Assembly: GCF_028283785.1 (NCBI RefSeq)
Contig: NZ_JAPWKB010000005.1
Span: 620,001 to 684,000, forward strand
DNA length: 64,000 nucleotides
Direction: 5' to 3'
Source: Paraburkholderia sp.
GTDB taxonomy: Bacteria; Pseudomonadota; Gammaproteobacteria; Burkholderiales; Burkholderiaceae
In this document: positions 63,027-64,000 of the stretch, piece after piece
How the letters are laid out: every line of letters starts with the position of its first letter
Position numbering within the stretch: position 1 is the stretch's first letter
Made by a program: the position numbers and the translations under genes
Notes under the pieces: generated by a model
Seen by the model: only the letters and a program-made list of their open reading frames with translations
What the model was told of the DNA's origin: nothing
The model's database searches: none

Positions 63027-63279
63027 AGCCTATTCGAACGACGACGACGTACTGAATGTCCAGGGCGATGCGCTCACGGTCACCAACGGCACGACGCGCG
63101 TGGTGATCGCGGGCACGCTCGAACTCACGCGCGACAAGCGCGGGCTGAAGGCGGCGCTCGCGCTGAAACAGGCGCTCGACAGCGTGGTGGCGGAATTGCA
63201 GGGGCAAGCCGCCCTGCCCGAACGGATCGCCGACGAACCGGACGCCAAACCCGGCGTCGTCGACAATCCGTTCAACTAG
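63019..63279 (+). CDS. Small hypothetical protein coupled to the endonuclease
   Basis: 86 residues, GTG start with AGGAGG 8 nt upstream and an 8-nt overlap with the endonuclease stop. MFKAYSNDDDVLNVQGDALT; acidic, no signal peptide or membrane segment. No family recognised. The location suggests a partner of the secreted nuclease, possibly an immunity or inhibitor protein, but it lacks export features, so this is speculative. Confidence 0.75.
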   Translation: MFKAYSNDDDVLNVQGDALTVTNGTTRVVIAGTLELTRDKRGLKAALALKQALDSVVAELQGQAALPERIADEPDAKPGVVDNPFN

Positions 63280-63428
63280 CGGCGTGCGGTGGCGGCGAGT
63301 TGTTGCCGCCGTTACGCGCCGTTACGTATTAGTAAGGTGGCCCGGTCAACTCGTGTCATCCGGTCAACGTTAAACCGGCAGCGCCGATGCATATCGGTGC
63401 GATTCAGATGTCCCACGAGGAGTTTCAC

Positions 63429-63851
63429 ATGAAGATGATTTTCGCCACGCTTGCCGGCACGTTGCTGGCTTCGACCGCGTTCGCGCAAATCGCCGCACCG
63501 TCGGTCGCCGCGCTGCAATGGCAGGCTCAACCGTCGACGCAGGCAGCCGGGCAAGCCAATCTGAAGGCTGGCACGAGCGCGCAAAACGGGCTGGCGAATT
63601 CGCCTCTCTCCGGACCGTCCGGGCTGGACACATCGCGCACCATCGGGCATCACGCTGACACGAATCTTCACGCGAGGAAGACCAACGCCGCCAGGCCGGA
63701 AGCCGCGCAACCCGACAGGGCTGCGGCACATCAGGCGAACCACGTCGGCAACACGAAACCGGCACACAACGCGATCAAACAAGCCAGCAATGGCGTAGAC
63801 AAAGAAGCCAACGCGCAGCCGGCGCCGATCGCCACCACGAAGATGCCATAA
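63429..63851 (+). CDS. Secreted hypothetical protein
   Basis: 140 residues. GAGGAG precedes ATG 63429. MKMIFATLAGTLLASTAFA is a clean signal peptide. The mature part is rich in Ala, Gln, Asn and His with no Cys, probably disordered. No family recognised. A terminator follows at 63963. Confidence 0.75.
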   Translation: MKMIFATLAGTLLASTAFAQIAAPSVAALQWQAQPSTQAAGQANLKAGTSAQNGLANSPLSGPSGLDTSRTIGHHADTNLHARKTNAARPEAAQPDRAAAHQANHVGNTKPAHNAIKQASNGVDKEANAQPAPIATTKMP

Positions 63852-63962
63852 CGTGGATCGGTCGAGGGCGCGAGCCTGCCGCGCGTCGTCGCGAAACCGG
63901 GGTTGAGCCGTTGCAACCGGTATCGCGACAACGCCGTCAGAGCGGGCCGTGTCGTTAGGGAG

Positions 63963-63989
63963 GGCGAGTCTCAGGACTCGCCTTTTTTA
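63963..63989 (+). terminator. Rho-independent terminator
   Basis: GGCGAGTC / GACTCGCC, 8-bp stem, TCAG loop, followed by TTTTTT. Confidence 0.9.
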
Positions 63990-64000
63990 TGCGCGCGGCA

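Overview
The window is high-GC DNA from a betaproteobacterium, most likely Burkholderia sensu lato (Paraburkholderia or Caballeronia type). This rests on the Burkholderia-type outer-membrane porin, small families largely confined to that group (DUF3562-like, DUF3564-like), a hairpin repeat that resembles repeats I know from Burkholderiales genomes, and the codon and GC profile. No rRNA, tRNA or CRISPR was recognised. Genes are dense, with no prophage or plasmid functions. The only mobile element is one degraded IS1111-type insertion.

Left part (1-16.4 kb). A LysR regulator (cut by the window edge) lies divergent to an AEC-family exporter. Then come a CGNR zinc-finger regulator, a DUF4337 membrane protein with an 8-bp tandem repeat at its stop, and an ECF sigma factor with a large C-terminal domain in an operon with a VOC protein and a YciI/DGPF protein (ECF42-like module). 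A secreted GH39-like glycosidase, a second YciI protein preceded by five 20-bp repeats and a tiny glycine-zipper lipoprotein follow. From 8.8 to 11.0 kb two inverted copies of a ~171-bp hairpin repeat bracket a frameshifted IS1111 element. After this are a large lipoprotein, small unknown proteins, a zinc alcohol dehydrogenase and a LprI-like membrane-anchored protein.

Middle part (16.4-41.3 kb). Signalling: a GAF-kinase-receiver hybrid divergent from a membrane diguanylate cyclase. Next are a GNAT acetyltransferase fused to a DOPA-dioxygenase-like domain, a high-potential iron-sulfur protein, a DUF1444-like protein and an aldo/keto reductase. A minus-strand operon joins glycogen debranching enzyme, a GH63-like glucosidase, Zwf and a polyphosphate-glucokinase-like ROK kinase, a route from storage glucan to 6-phosphogluconolactone. 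A PhyH-like oxygenase, a Rieske oxygenase, a GT2 glycosyltransferase, cytochrome b561, a CFA-type methyltransferase, a DUF1295 protein and a lipocalin form a membrane and lipid-modification neighbourhood. A MocR regulator faces a GNAT gene.

Right part (41.4-57.4 kb) is the most distinctive. One 14-gene minus-strand operon (54939 to 41399) encodes a Rieske oxygenase system (ferredoxin, a small recombinase-HTH-like protein, alpha subunit and FAD reductase), two SDRs, cupin, alpha/beta hydrolase, IclR, a ThDP enzyme, an aspartate-dehydrogenase-like enzyme, an aldehyde dehydrogenase, an extradiol dioxygenase and an aromatic-acid MFS transporter. A porin is divergent from it and a paralogous IclR gene follows. 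The two divergent promoters carry the same GGTGGAACA element exactly 27 nt downstream of each -10 box. This reads as an uptake-oxygenation-ring cleavage-side chain pathway for an aromatic compound that I cannot name.

Right edge (57.5-64 kb): an orphan branched-chain amino acid type binding protein, a PruA-type dehydrogenase divergent from a GntR/FCD regulator with a palindromic operator candidate, a DUF3564-like protein, a secreted His-Me endonuclease overlapping a small gene, and a small secreted protein.
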